From Actinomycetota bacterium (GTDB lineage: Bacteria; Actinomycetota; Acidimicrobiia; Acidimicrobiales; Ilumatobacteraceae): DNA of 5,233 nt. This document shows positions 1 through 4,705 of the stretch, piece after piece (position 1 is the first letter of the stretch; each line of letters begins with the position of its first letter). Where the stretch lies: the NCBI GenBank assembly GCA_005800965.1, contig SYEA01000071.1, forward strand, positions 1 through 5,233, given 5' to 3'. The notes under the pieces are model-generated. The model had not been told where the DNA came from and ran no database searches. It was given only the letters and a program-made list of their open reading frames with translations. The translations under genes were made by a program, and so were the position numbers.

Positions 1-10
1 CATCGTTCGC

Positions 11-1165
11 ATGATCAGCGGTGCTTCGTATTTGATCATCGGATTGATCGCGGCAATCGCCACTGCCGCATCGTTGCCGTTCGTGATTCGTCTTGCGCAT
101 CAGCAAAATTGGCTGGCCACGCCCGATGAGCGACGCATGCATCCGGTGCCCACGCCTGACGTCGGCGGCATTGCGATGTTCATCGGGGTGTTGGTCGCAG
201 TTGTTGCTGCCAGCCTGATGAGCGATTTTGATTCACTGTTTCAAGACAGCACCGAGATTGTTGGTGTGGTGGTGGCGTGCGCAATAATCTTCGTCCTCGG
301 GTTGCTCGACGACATTCGTGATATCTCGCCGCCTGCCAAAGTGGCCGGCATTGTCGTTGCTGCAATTGCCTTGGTGTGGTTCGGCGTGACCATGTTTCAG
401 TTTCGAGTGCCGTTCCTTGACGTGTTCGTTTTGTCAGACGACTGGGTGCCGTTGGTGACGGTCCTGTGGCTGCTCGGCATGACCCAGGCAATCAATTTGA
501 TCGACGGCCTCGACGGCTTGGCTGCTGGCATCGTTGCAATCGGGGCCGGAGCGTTCTTTATCTATGCTCAGCAACTTGCCGGAGGAAACCTCCTGCCGCA
601 GCCGAACATTGGGCCACTCGTGGCCATCATCGCGGTGGGCGTGTGTGTGGGGTTCTTGCCTTTCAATTTCAACCCAGCCCGCGTGTTCATGGGCGATAGC
701 GGCGCGTTGCTCTTGGGGCTCATGATGGCAGTGGCCACGAGTGTTGTGGGTGGGCGAGCAGACCCCGATACACAGTCGGCTAACGGCCAGACCTATTTCT
801 TTTTGGCTCCGATCTTTATATCACTATTGGTGTTGGCCGTACCGATTGTCGATGTGTTGTTTGCGGTGATTCGTCGCACGGCCAGTGGGCGCAGTTTTGC
901 CGAAGCCGACATGGGGCACCTGCACCATCGGCTCATTCAGCTGGGCCATGGGCCACGTCGTGCAGTCGTGATTCTCTGGGGGTGGGCTGCTTTATTGTCG
1001 GCAGTGGTGTTGTTCTCGGCGCTGTACAGCACGGGTTCGGCCCTGGTGCTGTTCGTTATTTTGGGCAGTGCGCTCAGTGTGTTCACCCTGTTGCACCCGC
1101 AACTTCGCCGGGCAGACGCACAAGCACACGAGGCGGATTTGGTGGACGACGCGCCGCACGCCTAG
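11..1165 (+). CDS. wecA: WecA/Rfe-type undecaprenyl- (or decaprenyl-) phosphate N-acetylglucosaminyl-1-phosphate transferase
   Basis: This 384-residue polytopic membrane enzyme belongs to the polyprenyl-phosphate sugar-1-phosphate transferase family (MraY/WecA/TagO). It should move a HexNAc-1-phosphate, probably GlcNAc-1-P, from the UDP-sugar onto a polyprenyl phosphate on the cytoplasmic face, starting cell-wall linker or polysaccharide synthesis. Family motifs seen in order are: DDIRD at 100-104 (Mg-binding aspartates), NLIDGLDGLAAG at 162-173, NPARVFMGDSGA at 221-232, and HLHHR at 303-307. The last is the WecA-type counterpart of the E. coli HIHH motif and argues against MraY. About ten or eleven hydrophobic segments fill the rest, and the C-terminus is a short charged tail. 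The ATG at 11 gives a normal N-terminus running into the first helix. Only ten bases precede it, the frame stays open to the window edge and no ribosome site is visible, so an earlier start is possible. Its place just before the atp genes matches Mycobacterium Rv1302. The exact sugar and lipid substrate cannot be read from sequence. Confidence 0.93.
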   Translation: MISGASYLIIGLIAAIATAASLPFVIRLAHQQNWLATPDERRMHPVPTPDVGGIAMFIGVLVAVVAASLMSDFDSLFQDSTEIVGVVVACAIIFVLGLLDDIRDISPPAKVAGIVVAAIALVWFGVTMFQFRVPFLDVFVLSDDWVPLVTVLWLLGMTQAINLIDGLDGLAAGIVAIGAGAFFIYAQQLAGGNLLPQPNIGPLVAIIAVGVCVGFLPFNFNPARVFMGDSGALLLGLMMAVATSVVGGRADPDTQSANGQTYFFLAPIFISLLVLAVPIVDVLFAVIRRTASGRSFAEADMGHLHHRLIQLGHGPRRAVVILWGWAALLSAVVLFSALYSTGSALVLFVILGSALSVFTLLHPQLRRADAQAHEADLVDDAPHA

Positions 1166-1168
1166 TTT

Positions 1169-1223
1169 GTAGAGCGGTTCACAAGCACTATTCACCAACA
1201 AAGTTCTCATCCAGTAGCTCTAC
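1169..1223. repeat. Seven-base inverted repeat with long loop
   Basis: GTAGAGC at 1169-1175 is exactly complementary to GCTCTAC at 1217-1223, leaving a 41-base loop. The right arm lies in the imperfect palindrome GTAGCTCTAC. No run of T follows, so it does not look like an intrinsic terminator. It could be a leader RNA stem or chance. Confidence 0.3.
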
Positions 1224-1230
1224 AGAGATA
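1221..1230 (+). repeat. TACAGAGATA motif, copy 1 (leader of atpZ-like gene)
   Basis: This ten-base sequence recurs identically at 2730-2739. Both copies lie in intergenic leader DNA of the same operon, here about 40 bases before the atpZ-like start. The function is unknown. It could be part of a promoter, an RNA processing site or a coincidence. Confidence 0.4.
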
Positions 1231-1257
1231 TATCCCTATACACATTTAGCCGCAGAC

Positions 1258-1264
1258 AAAGGTG
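1258..1264 (+). promoter_or_regulatory. Ribosome binding site favouring the TTG start at 1271
   Basis: AAAGGTG at 1258-1264 matches the AGGTG part of the Shine-Dalgarno consensus and sits six bases before TTG 1271. The competing GTG at 1262 lies inside this motif and has no purine-rich site at a usable distance, so the site argues for the TTG start. Confidence 0.5.
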
Positions 1265-1270
1265 TCCCCG

Positions 1271-1504
1271 TTGGCAACTCACTCCCCAGTTTCAATCACT
1301 AATGGCGCAGAGATCGCCGGCACGGTGCTGGTGTTTTTCTTCGTCGGGTGGTTCGTTGATCGGCAGCTCGGTTCAACGCCGTGGTTCATGATCGCGTTGG
1401 TGGTCGTGGCAATAGTTGCCCAATTCCTGAAGCTCTATTACGTCTACAGCGCGCAGATGAGACTGTTAGAAGCACAACGGCGCGATGCGGTGCACGCCAA
1501 ATGA
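1271..1504 (+). CDS. atpZ: AtpZ/AtpI-like small membrane protein of the ATP synthase operon
   Basis: This small protein (77 residues from TTG 1271, or 80 from GTG 1262) has two membrane helices joined by a short turn. The first helix is followed by GWFVDRQLGSTPWF, which fits the AtpZ-family pattern of a glycine, then D, then G-T/S-x-P-W-F between the helices. A charged cytoplasmic tail ends the protein. AtpZ-family proteins occur at the head of atp operons. In alkaliphilic Bacillus, AtpZ with AtpI has been linked to Mg/Ca supply and to ATP synthase assembly. The second helix here (LVVVAIVAQF) has lost the glycine-rich character usual in the family, so the assignment rests on helix pattern, the turn motif and operon position. 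I prefer the TTG start because of the AAAGGTG site upstream. The stop overlaps the next start by four bases (ATGA). Confidence 0.72.
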   Translation: MATHSPVSITNGAEIAGTVLVFFFVGWFVDRQLGSTPWFMIALVVVAIVAQFLKLYYVYSAQMRLLEAQRRDAVHAK

Positions 1505-1959
1505 ACAACGTGAACCCGTCAGTGCTCGCTATGCGCGATACAGGGCCGTCGCCCGAGGCGCAAATCACCCGCGACATCGTGAAGCGCGGCATCTTTGTCG
1601 CACCCGTACTCATTGCTGTCTCAGCGCTCCTGTGGGGTTCGTCGGGGGCGTGGTCGAGTGCGTACGGCCTGGGTCTCGTGTTGTGCAATTTCATGATTGC
1701 TGCCGGGCTCGTTGCCACCACCGCACGCATTTCGTATGCATTGATGATGGCGGCCACCATGTTTGGGTACATCCTGCGTCTCGGTCTCATTGCGTTAGCA
1801 GTGATGTTGGTGCGCAACGAACCGTGGGTTGATCTCCTGGCACTCGGGCTCACCCTGATTATCACCCACCTTGGGTTGTTGTTCTGGGAAATGCGATTTG
1901 TGTCGGCAACACTGGCGTTTCCGGGTTTGAAGCCCGTGATGGAAAGGACCAACGGATGA
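1501..1959 (+). CDS. atpI: AtpI-like ATP synthase subunit I family membrane protein
   Basis: This is a 152-residue protein with a hydrophilic N-terminus of about 28 residues and then four predicted membrane helices (about 29-47, 52-74, 80-103, 108-131). It ends in a short basic tail. Length, helix count and position immediately before atpB fit the ATP synthase subunit I family; the second helix region (GLGLVLCNFMIAAGLV) resembles that family's short GxxxxxxNF-type segment. The equivalent position in Mycobacterium holds Rv1303. AtpI is not part of the mature enzyme; it is reported to help c-ring assembly. I chose ATG 1501 because it overlaps the preceding stop as ATGA, implying coupled translation. 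The open frame continues upstream to 1381 but has no good start there, and ATG 1531 lacks a ribosome site. Primary sequence in this family is poorly conserved, so the function is inferred largely from topology and context. Confidence 0.7.
   Translation: MNNVNPSVLAMRDTGPSPEAQITRDIVKRGIFVAPVLIAVSALLWGSSGAWSSAYGLGLVLCNFMIAAGLVATTARISYALMMAATMFGYILRLGLIALAVMLVRNEPWVDLLALGLTLIITHLGLLFWEMRFVSATLAFPGLKPVMERTNG
1941..1948 (+). promoter_or_regulatory. Ribosome binding site of atpB
   Basis: GGAAAGGA lies seven bases before ATG 1956, inside the end of the AtpI-like gene. It fixes the atpB start in favour of the overlapping ATG over the second ATG at 1961, which is in another frame. Confidence 0.65.
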
Positions 1960-2729
1960 ATGCCGCAACACTGATTGCTTTTGAGTTTCCTCCCATCAAC
2001 ATGTTGTTGCGTTGGCAAGATGTCGTACCAACCGTCAACAAAGTTGTCATCATCTCGATCCTGTCCTCGCTCATCGGTATCGGCATCTTTTTGGCAGCCG
2101 CTCGCAAAGACCCAAAAGTGGCGCCGAAGGGTGCCCGCAATCTGGCTGAAATCATCATTGACTTCATTGAAAAGCAAATCATCATGCAGACGATGGGACC
2201 TTCAGGGTTGGCCTGGACGCCGTTCCTGCTCACCATTTTCATCTTCATCTATCTGAACAACATGCCGGGTGTGATTCCTCTCATTCAGATGCCAGCAACT
2301 GCGCGCATGGGAATCCCAGCGTTCATGGCGCTCATGGTGTGGGTGGTGTACAACGTGACGGGCATCAAGCATCAAGGCCCAATCGGTTATTTCAAATCGG
2401 TGCTGTTTCCACCTGGAGTGCCCAAGGCGTTGTACATCTTGGTTACCCCTATCGAGATCATCTCCACCTTCATCGTGCGCCCGTTTTCACTTGCCGTGCG
2501 ACTTTTTGCCAACATGCTTGCTGGTCACTTGTTGCTCGTCATCTTCGCCTTGTTGTCCGAGGCGTTGTTCCAGGCCCGTGACCGTATCTTGATACCCGTC
2601 GGCGTGTTGCCGTTCGCTGTGTTGCTCTTCCTCACTGGGTTCGAGGTGCTCGTGGCGTTCCTGCAGGCCTACATTTTCACCACGTTGACAGCCGTGTACA
2701 TCAACATGGCATCACACGCCGAGCATTAA
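1956..2729 (+). CDS. atpB: F1Fo ATP synthase subunit a
   Basis: This 257-residue integral membrane stator subunit forms the two proton half-channels against the c-ring. The diagnostic block VRPFSLAVRLFANMLAGHLL contains R182, the counterpart of E. coli aArg210, which is essential for proton transfer. The helix GFEVLVAFLQAYIFTTLT near 228-245 carries Q237, the counterpart of E. coli Gln252. His191 and Glu230 occupy the positions of E. coli Glu219 and His245, the exchanged pair found in many bacteria and in mitochondria. Other family features are the NNMPGVIP segment at 101-108 and PPGVPKALYILVTPIEIIS at 152-170, with a wording typical of actinobacterial AtpB. About six hydrophobic segments are present and the length is normal. 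Translation is coupled to the preceding gene by an ATGA overlap and supported by GGAAAGGA upstream. A 46-base gap follows before atpE. Confidence 0.97.
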   Translation: MNAATLIAFEFPPINMLLRWQDVVPTVNKVVIISILSSLIGIGIFLAAARKDPKVAPKGARNLAEIIIDFIEKQIIMQTMGPSGLAWTPFLLTIFIFIYLNNMPGVIPLIQMPATARMGIPAFMALMVWVVYNVTGIKHQGPIGYFKSVLFPPGVPKALYILVTPIEIISTFIVRPFSLAVRLFANMLAGHLLLVIFALLSEALFQARDRILIPVGVLPFAVLLFLTGFEVLVAFLQAYIFTTLTAVYINMASHAEH

Positions 2730-2739
2730 TACAGAGATA
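2730..2739 (+). repeat. TACAGAGATA motif, copy 2 (leader of atpE)
   Basis: This is the second identical copy of the ten-base sequence at 1221-1230. It begins at the last base of the atpB stop region's flank, immediately after TAA (2727-2729), and lies 36 bases before the atpE start. Confidence 0.4.
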
Positions 2740-2775
2740 GTCGAATACCAACCAAACAACAAGGAGATAACAGCA
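2730..2775 (+). promoter_or_regulatory. atpE leader with strong ribosome binding site
   Basis: The 46-base gap between atpB and atpE is rich in A and C and nearly free of T and G between 2745 and 2762 (ACCAACCAAACAACAA), so it should stay unstructured as RNA. It ends in AAGGAG at 2761-2766, nine bases before ATG 2776, the best Shine-Dalgarno match in the window. An open leader with a strong site fits the need for about ten or more c subunits per enzyme; E. coli atpE also has a translation-enhancing leader, although of different sequence. No terminator hairpin is seen. Confidence 0.6.
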
Positions 2776-3069
2776 ATGGAAGCACTAGCAGCAATTGCCC
2801 GTATTGCAGCAGAAGCAGGTGATGCGGTCGTTGATCCAGCAGCCGCCAAAAACACTGCCGCTGCCGCATCAGCGGGCTATGCCTACGGCCTCGCCGCGAT
2901 TGGACCAGGCATCGGCATTGGAATCATCTTCGGCAAAGCCATCGAGTCGATGGCCCGCCAGCCAGAGGCCGCCGGCATGGTGCGCACCACCATGTTCCTT
3001 GGTGTTGCCTTCACCGAGGCGCTTGCGTTGATCGGCTTCGTTGCCTTCATCTTGCTCAAGTTCGCTTAA
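2776..3069 (+). CDS. atpE: F1Fo ATP synthase subunit c, with extended N-terminus
   Basis: This 97-residue two-helix protein forms the rotating ring of the membrane sector. Helix 1 (about 34-58) holds the glycine motif GPGIGIG at 43-49. The cytoplasmic loop has RQP at 61-63, which contacts gamma/epsilon. Helix 2 contains the ion-binding carboxylate E81 in FTEALALIGF. The residue after E81 is Ala and the helix-1 position of the Na-binding Gln is I48, so the ring should carry protons rather than sodium. The usual length is 70-85 residues; the extra length is an Ala-rich, acidic N-terminal tail of about 20 residues (MEALAAIARI..., with D17, D20 and K25). There is no internal ATG, GTG or TTG before helix 1, and AAGGAG stands nine bases before ATG 2776, so the tail is not a start error. 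It lacks the basic N-region of a classical signal peptide. The gene is flanked by gaps rather than overlaps. Confidence 0.96.
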   Translation: MEALAAIARIAAEAGDAVVDPAAAKNTAAAASAGYAYGLAAIGPGIGIGIIFGKAIESMARQPEAAGMVRTTMFLGVAFTEALALIGFVAFILLKFA

Positions 3070-3087
3070 TCAAGGTCGGCACGACGC

Positions 3088-3618
3088 ATGCTTATTTCCA
3101 CCATCATCCTTGCTGCGGAAGACATGGGGCCAAACCCCATTGCTCCGGAGAATAAGGAACTTTTCTGGGGTGCCGGATCATTCCTGGTATTTCTCTTCGT
3201 GATGCGGGTGTTTCTCGTACCGAAGGTAAGAAAAGGTATGGAGGTTCGCTACAACGCAATTCGTGGTGGTCACGAGAGCGCACAAGCTGCTCGTGGCGCC
3301 GCGCAACGCGATGTGGCTGCGTATGAAGCAGCACTCGCTGAGGTGCGAGCCGAGGCAACGGCGCGCATCGATGCAGCGCGCCAAACGCTCGATGCCGAGC
3401 GTCAAGCCAAGGTGCTCGAGGCCAACGCCCGCATCTTGGCCAAGCGGGCCGAGGCGGATGGTGCTCTTGCATCTGCTCGTGCCGCAGCACGGGGCGACGT
3501 GGCAGTAGCCGTCGGAAGCGTGACCGCCAGCGCCGCCGCATTGGTGCTGGGCAAAACTGCCGATGCAGCGCTGGTGAAGCGAGCAGTCGACAACAGTATG
3601 AGTGGAGGCCGTTCGTGA
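3088..3618 (+). CDS. atpF: F1Fo ATP synthase peripheral stalk subunit, b'-type
   Basis: This 176-residue stator protein has one N-terminal membrane helix (about 24-46, ELFWGAGSFLVFLFVMRVFL) and a long Ala/Glu/Arg-rich coiled coil reaching to near the C-terminus. It pairs with the next gene product to link subunit a to the head. The stretch following the helix (VPKVRKGMEVRYNAIRGG) and the segment AAYEAALAEVRAEA at 77-90 resemble the b' subunits of cyanobacteria and alphaproteobacteria (AYEQALAEAR-like). In those groups b' also precedes b, giving the order c-b'-b-delta-alpha seen here. The N-terminus, with AAED at 9-12 followed by NP at 16-17, resembles actinobacterial AtpF. ATG 3088 is preceded by AAGGT at 3072-3076 with a longish 11-base spacer, so initiation may be moderate. 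The stop overlaps the next GTG start. The b versus b' label is from memory of the families and less certain than the stalk role. Confidence 0.87.
   Translation: MLISTIILAAEDMGPNPIAPENKELFWGAGSFLVFLFVMRVFLVPKVRKGMEVRYNAIRGGHESAQAARGAAQRDVAAYEAALAEVRAEATARIDAARQTLDAERQAKVLEANARILAKRAEADGALASARAAARGDVAVAVGSVTASAAALVLGKTADAALVKRAVDNSMSGGRS
3603..3608 (+). promoter_or_regulatory. Ribosome binding site fixing the GTG start of subunit b
   Basis: TGGAGG at 3603-3608 is six bases before GTG 3615. With the GTGA stop/start overlap it makes the GTG start convincing even though it is not ATG. Confidence 0.65.
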
Positions 3619-4157
3619 ACCTGTTTTCCATCATTTTCGCCGCTGAAGACCCGACACAGTCGCATCACTGGCTGTTTCCCGAAATCGGCGAAATTGTCTA
3701 CGGCAGTCTTGCCTCGCTCACGATTTTTGCTGCGCTGTACAAGTTTGGTTGGCCAGCAGCAAAGAAGGCGCTCGAAGCCCGCACTGCTGGCATTCAAAAA
3801 GAGTTGGACGATTCTGCGGCTGCCCAGGTGCAAGCTGACGCCGACGCCACAAACATTCGTCGCGCTCTAGGAGACATTGCCAGTGAGCGCACCAAGTTGC
3901 TCGCCGAAGCAGACGCCCAAGCAGCAGCAATTCTGGCTGAAGGACGCGCCCGAATCACTGTAGAAATCGCCGACATGGAAGCCCGCGCCACTGCCGAGGT
4001 GTTGGCGGCTCGCGGCCGAATCGGCGACGAATTGCGCGCCGAGATTTCGCATTTGTCGGCGGTGGCCACGACCGATGCAGTGCGTGCCGCGATGGATGAT
4101 CGCACTCAGCAAGAGCTCGTGGATAACTTCATCGCCAAGGTGGGTGCATCACGATGA
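3615..4157 (+). CDS. atpF: F1Fo ATP synthase peripheral stalk subunit b
   Basis: This 180-residue stalk protein has a membrane helix at about 24-46, then the b-type junction KFGWPAAKKALEART at 43-57, and a long heptad-like coiled coil rich in Ala, Glu and Arg. It ends in a conserved tail around 160-180 (DDRTQQELVDNFIAKVGAS), the part expected to contact delta. The FGWP and LVDNFI-VG features match classical b rather than b'. The protein should form a heterodimer with the preceding b'-type product and hold the alpha/beta head still against rotor torque. Its N-terminus (FSIIFAAED) closely parallels that of the b' protein (STIILAAED), which suggests an old duplication or a shared requirement at the outer membrane face. 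The GTG start overlaps the previous stop and has TGGAGG upstream; the stop in turn overlaps the atpH start (ATGA). It is not fused to delta, unlike mycobacterial b-delta. Confidence 0.9.
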   Translation: MNLFSIIFAAEDPTQSHHWLFPEIGEIVYGSLASLTIFAALYKFGWPAAKKALEARTAGIQKELDDSAAAQVQADADATNIRRALGDIASERTKLLAEADAQAAAILAEGRARITVEIADMEARATAEVLAARGRIGDELRAEISHLSAVATTDAVRAAMDDRTQQELVDNFIAKVGASR

Positions 4158-4681
4158 GCATCGCCCAAATCAATGCCTACGTCGTCGCAATGTTCGAGAT
4201 CGCATTGGCTAACGATGCGGTTTCGGCAGTCGAAGACGACCTGTTCCGTCTGGCACGAGCGATTGAGTCCAACGAGCAACTGCGCGCGGCACTCAACGAC
4301 ACTTCGTTGCCGGCTGATCGTCGGCAAAACATCGTCGAGCAGTTGCTCGGTGGCAAGGCCCACAACGTGACCGTGCAACTGGTGTCGTTACTAGTAGGCA
4401 CCGGTCATATTTCGTTGTTGCCGCAGGTGGCTGATGCATTGGTCAAGCGGGCATCGAGCTCGAAGCAGATGGAAGTCGCCGAAGTTCGCAGTGCAGTAGC
4501 GCTGACTGACGCTCAAAAAGCCCGCCTGGCCGAAGCCCTCGGCAAGGTTGCCGGCAAGCCTGTGAACCTCAAAGTTGTGGTCGACCCGAGCGTCATTGGT
4601 GGGCTCGTGGCCACGATTGGTGACGAAGTCATCGACGACACCGTCCGCACCCGTCTCGATCAAGTCAAAGCACGTTTCTAA
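4154..4681 (+). CDS. atpH: F1Fo ATP synthase subunit delta (OSCP homologue)
   Basis: This 175-residue soluble protein joins the peripheral stalk to the top of the alpha/beta head. The N-terminal helical domain (about 1-105) includes AYVVAMFEIALAND, the usual AxAlFelA-type opening. The C-terminal domain carries the family signature VDPSVIGGLVATIGDEVIDD at 143-162, with the invariant GG at 149-150 and GD at 156-157, and ends in TRLDQVK. The VRSAVALTDAQKARL segment at 111-125 is typical of delta/OSCP. Length is standard for bacteria in general. It is shorter than the roughly 270-residue delta of Streptomyces and lacks the b fusion of mycobacteria, a useful clue to lineage. ATG 4154 overlaps the preceding stop (ATGA), and weak G-rich sites (AAGGTG 4137-4142, GGGTG 4142-4146) precede it. 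Twenty-four bases separate it from atpA. Confidence 0.95.
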   Translation: MSIAQINAYVVAMFEIALANDAVSAVEDDLFRLARAIESNEQLRAALNDTSLPADRRQNIVEQLLGGKAHNVTVQLVSLLVGTGHISLLPQVADALVKRASSSKQMEVAEVRSAVALTDAQKARLAEALGKVAGKPVNLKVVVDPSVIGGLVATIGDEVIDDTVRTRLDQVKARF

Positions 4682-4691
4682 GCGCCATTCG

Positions 4692-4697
4692 AAAGGA
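4692..4697 (+). promoter_or_regulatory. Ribosome binding site of atpA
   Basis: AAAGGA at 4692-4697 lies eight bases before ATG 4706 in the short atpH-atpA gap. It supports the ATG as start and independent initiation for alpha, which is needed in three copies. Confidence 0.65.
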
Positions 4698-4705
4698 AAG
4701 CAATC

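Larger units (their letters stand above)
1166..1270 (+). promoter_or_regulatory. AT-rich intergenic leader before the atp genes, probable promoter region
   Basis: This is the only gap of about 100 bases in the window, and it is clearly richer in A and T than the coding DNA around it, especially 1180-1250. It separates wecA from the first atp-linked gene, so it is the natural place for the atp operon promoter. Possible -10 hexamers are TATATC (1229-1234) and TATACA (1237-1242), but neither has a convincing -35 box at a normal distance. The promoter is therefore inferred from position and composition. No Rho-independent terminator is visible after wecA, so read-through from wecA is also possible. 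Confidence 0.4.

Noticed and set aside
1166..1240. Possible intrinsic terminator after wecA
   Set aside because: The only inverted repeat has a 41-base loop and no T tract after the second arm.
1381..1500. Upstream extension of the AtpI-like frame
   Set aside because: The extra 40 residues read through the atpZ-like gene in another frame, are not membrane-like, and have no ribosome site. ATG 1501 with the ATGA overlap is the better start.
1386..2177. 263-codon open frame on the minus strand
   Set aside because: It lies opposite the atpZ-like, atpI-like and atpB genes, has no recognisable domain, and its composition is what the complement of the + strand genes would give.
3280..3560. Repetitive GC-rich Ala/Arg coding stretch that might be a DNA repeat
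   Set aside because: The repetition reflects the coiled-coil composition of the b'-type stalk protein, with no exact tandem unit in the DNA.
3104..3634. 176-codon open frame on the minus strand, same length as the b' gene
   Set aside because: It is antisense to the b'-type gene, rich in Arg, His and Pro, with no ribosome site or domain seen. The equal length is coincidental.
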